A stretch of DNA of 6,051 bases from positions 1-6,051 of the forward strand of contig JABEUL010000121.1 in the NCBI GenBank assembly GCA_013044465.1. The letters are read 5' to 3'. The position numbers were made by a program, and so were the translations under genes. The notes under the pieces were generated by a model. It did not search any database. It was not told where the DNA came from and was given only the letters and a program-made list of their open reading frames with translations. This DNA comes from Acidimicrobiales bacterium. Its GTDB lineage: Bacteria > Actinomycetota > Acidimicrobiia > Acidimicrobiales > JABEUL01. Shown here one piece after another: positions 5,776-6,051 of this stretch (its first letter is position 1; every line of letters begins with the position of its first letter).

Positions 5776-6051
5776 GTGCTAGAAATTAGGGTCTTGAAAC
5801 TTTTTTGCAAAATTTGGGCAATTATTTTGTTGACAGCCCCCTTGGCGAGTTGCTCATCGGGCGCGAACATTTCTCCAACGGTGGCAAGCAGTACTTCTAC
5901 TGCAGCACCCATAAAGTGGGCAAATACGGTGTGTACTGCTCTAACAAGCGGAGCTCGGCAAGTTTCTTTAGACACAACTTCCTACCTAGAAGAGATGGCT
6001 CATGTTCCGTCTCTTCCCAGCGCTGAAAGTGAAATAATTAACTACTTAGAC
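5776..6051 (+). CDS. Secreted lipoprotein, N-terminal part (runs off the window)
   Basis: The frame is open from about 5761 to the right edge without a stop. It encodes a classic lipoprotein signal: basic start KLFCK, hydrophobic IWAIILLTAPLA, then lipobox LASC. The cysteine is residue 26 from GTG 5776 or residue 20 from TTG 5794. It is followed by the usual Ser/Thr/Ala linker (SSGANISPTVASSTSTAAP) and then a folded domain opening WANTVCTALTSGARQV. Many actinobacterial lipoproteins of unknown function begin this way after the linker. GTG 5776 has no clear Shine-Dalgarno. TTG 5794 gives a tidier signal peptide, but AGGG is only 2 bases before it, so the start is undecided. It is divergent from the groES-like gene. 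Function cannot be told from this part. Confidence 0.7.
   Translation, partial: MLEIRVLKLFCKIWAIILLTAPLASCSSGANISPTVASSTSTAAPIKWANTVCTALTSGARQVSLDTTSYLEEMAHVPSLPSAESEIINYLD
5783..5810 (-). promoter_or_regulatory. Possible promoter of the groES-like/hisI/trpE/ygfZ operon
   Basis: On the minus strand TTGCAA (5810-5805) and TAATTT (5788-5783) are spaced 16 bases apart and would start transcription near 5776, some 15 bases before GTG 5761. Both boxes are imperfect. The site lies inside the 5' end of the divergent lipoprotein gene, so the two units would compete for the same stretch. Confidence 0.3.

Noticed and set aside
5754..5975. Minus-strand 73-residue frame ahead of the groES-like gene
   Set aside because: It is antisense to the lipoprotein signal peptide and Ser/Thr linker, has no ribosome site, and overlaps the groES-like start. 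The plus-strand frame has a clear lipobox.
5805..6026. Plus-strand 73-residue frame overlapping the lipoprotein
   Set aside because: It is in another frame, with no recognisable features. The lipoprotein frame stays open to the edge and has signal peptide logic.
1..6051. CRISPR array, insertion sequence ends, riboswitch or trp attenuator
   Set aside because: No regularly spaced repeats, no transposase or terminal repeats, and no leader peptide or attenuator before trpE, which is internal to an operon.

Overview
The window looks like low-to-moderate GC actinobacterial chromosome. The evidence is indirect: actinobacterial-style protein sequences (a TrpE with the LLES feedback motif, a second GroES-like protein, an Ala/Ser/Thr-rich secreted protein, a lipoprotein with a Ser/Thr linker), two TTG starts, and one probably leaderless gene. 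A class-level guess (a low-GC acidimicrobial or aquatic actinobacterial lineage) is inference only.

The left third (1 to about 1900) is accessory in character. It holds the first 13 codons of a leftward gene cut by the window edge, a frameshifted ribbon-helix-helix (antitoxin-type) gene remnant, and an intact two-gene module. The module is a 114-residue antitoxin-like protein followed by an AbiEii/AbiGii-family nucleotidyltransferase toxin. It has a perfect extended -10 box placed so that transcription should start at or next to the antitoxin ATG. Downstream lies a degenerate tRNA-Glu(CTC)-like sequence on the minus strand, then about 270 bases with no convincing gene.

The centre (1908 to 2580) holds a self-contained leftward unit. 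A small Sec-exported protein with a DUF5666-like C-terminal half has a good Shine-Dalgarno site, a -10 box with a palindrome filling the -35/-10 spacer, and a strong intrinsic terminator. A 13-base core of that palindrome matches, with one difference, the palindrome ahead of the toxin module.

The right half (2589 to 5761) is a tightly packed leftward operon: groES-like, hisI, trpE, ygfZ-like. Junctions are a TGATG overlap, a 4-base gap and a 2-base gap, with TTG starts for trpE and ygfZ. It joins a histidine step (phosphoribosyl-AMP hydrolysis), the first committed tryptophan step (anthranilate synthesis), a folate-binding YgfZ protein linked in other bacteria to Fe-S cluster upkeep, and a chaperonin-10 fold protein. 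Divergent from it, starting only 14 to 32 bases away, is the N-terminal part of a secreted lipoprotein that runs off the right edge.

The best candidates for something new are the compact toxin module, the palindrome it shares with the secreted-protein promoter, and the nearby tRNA-like remnant.
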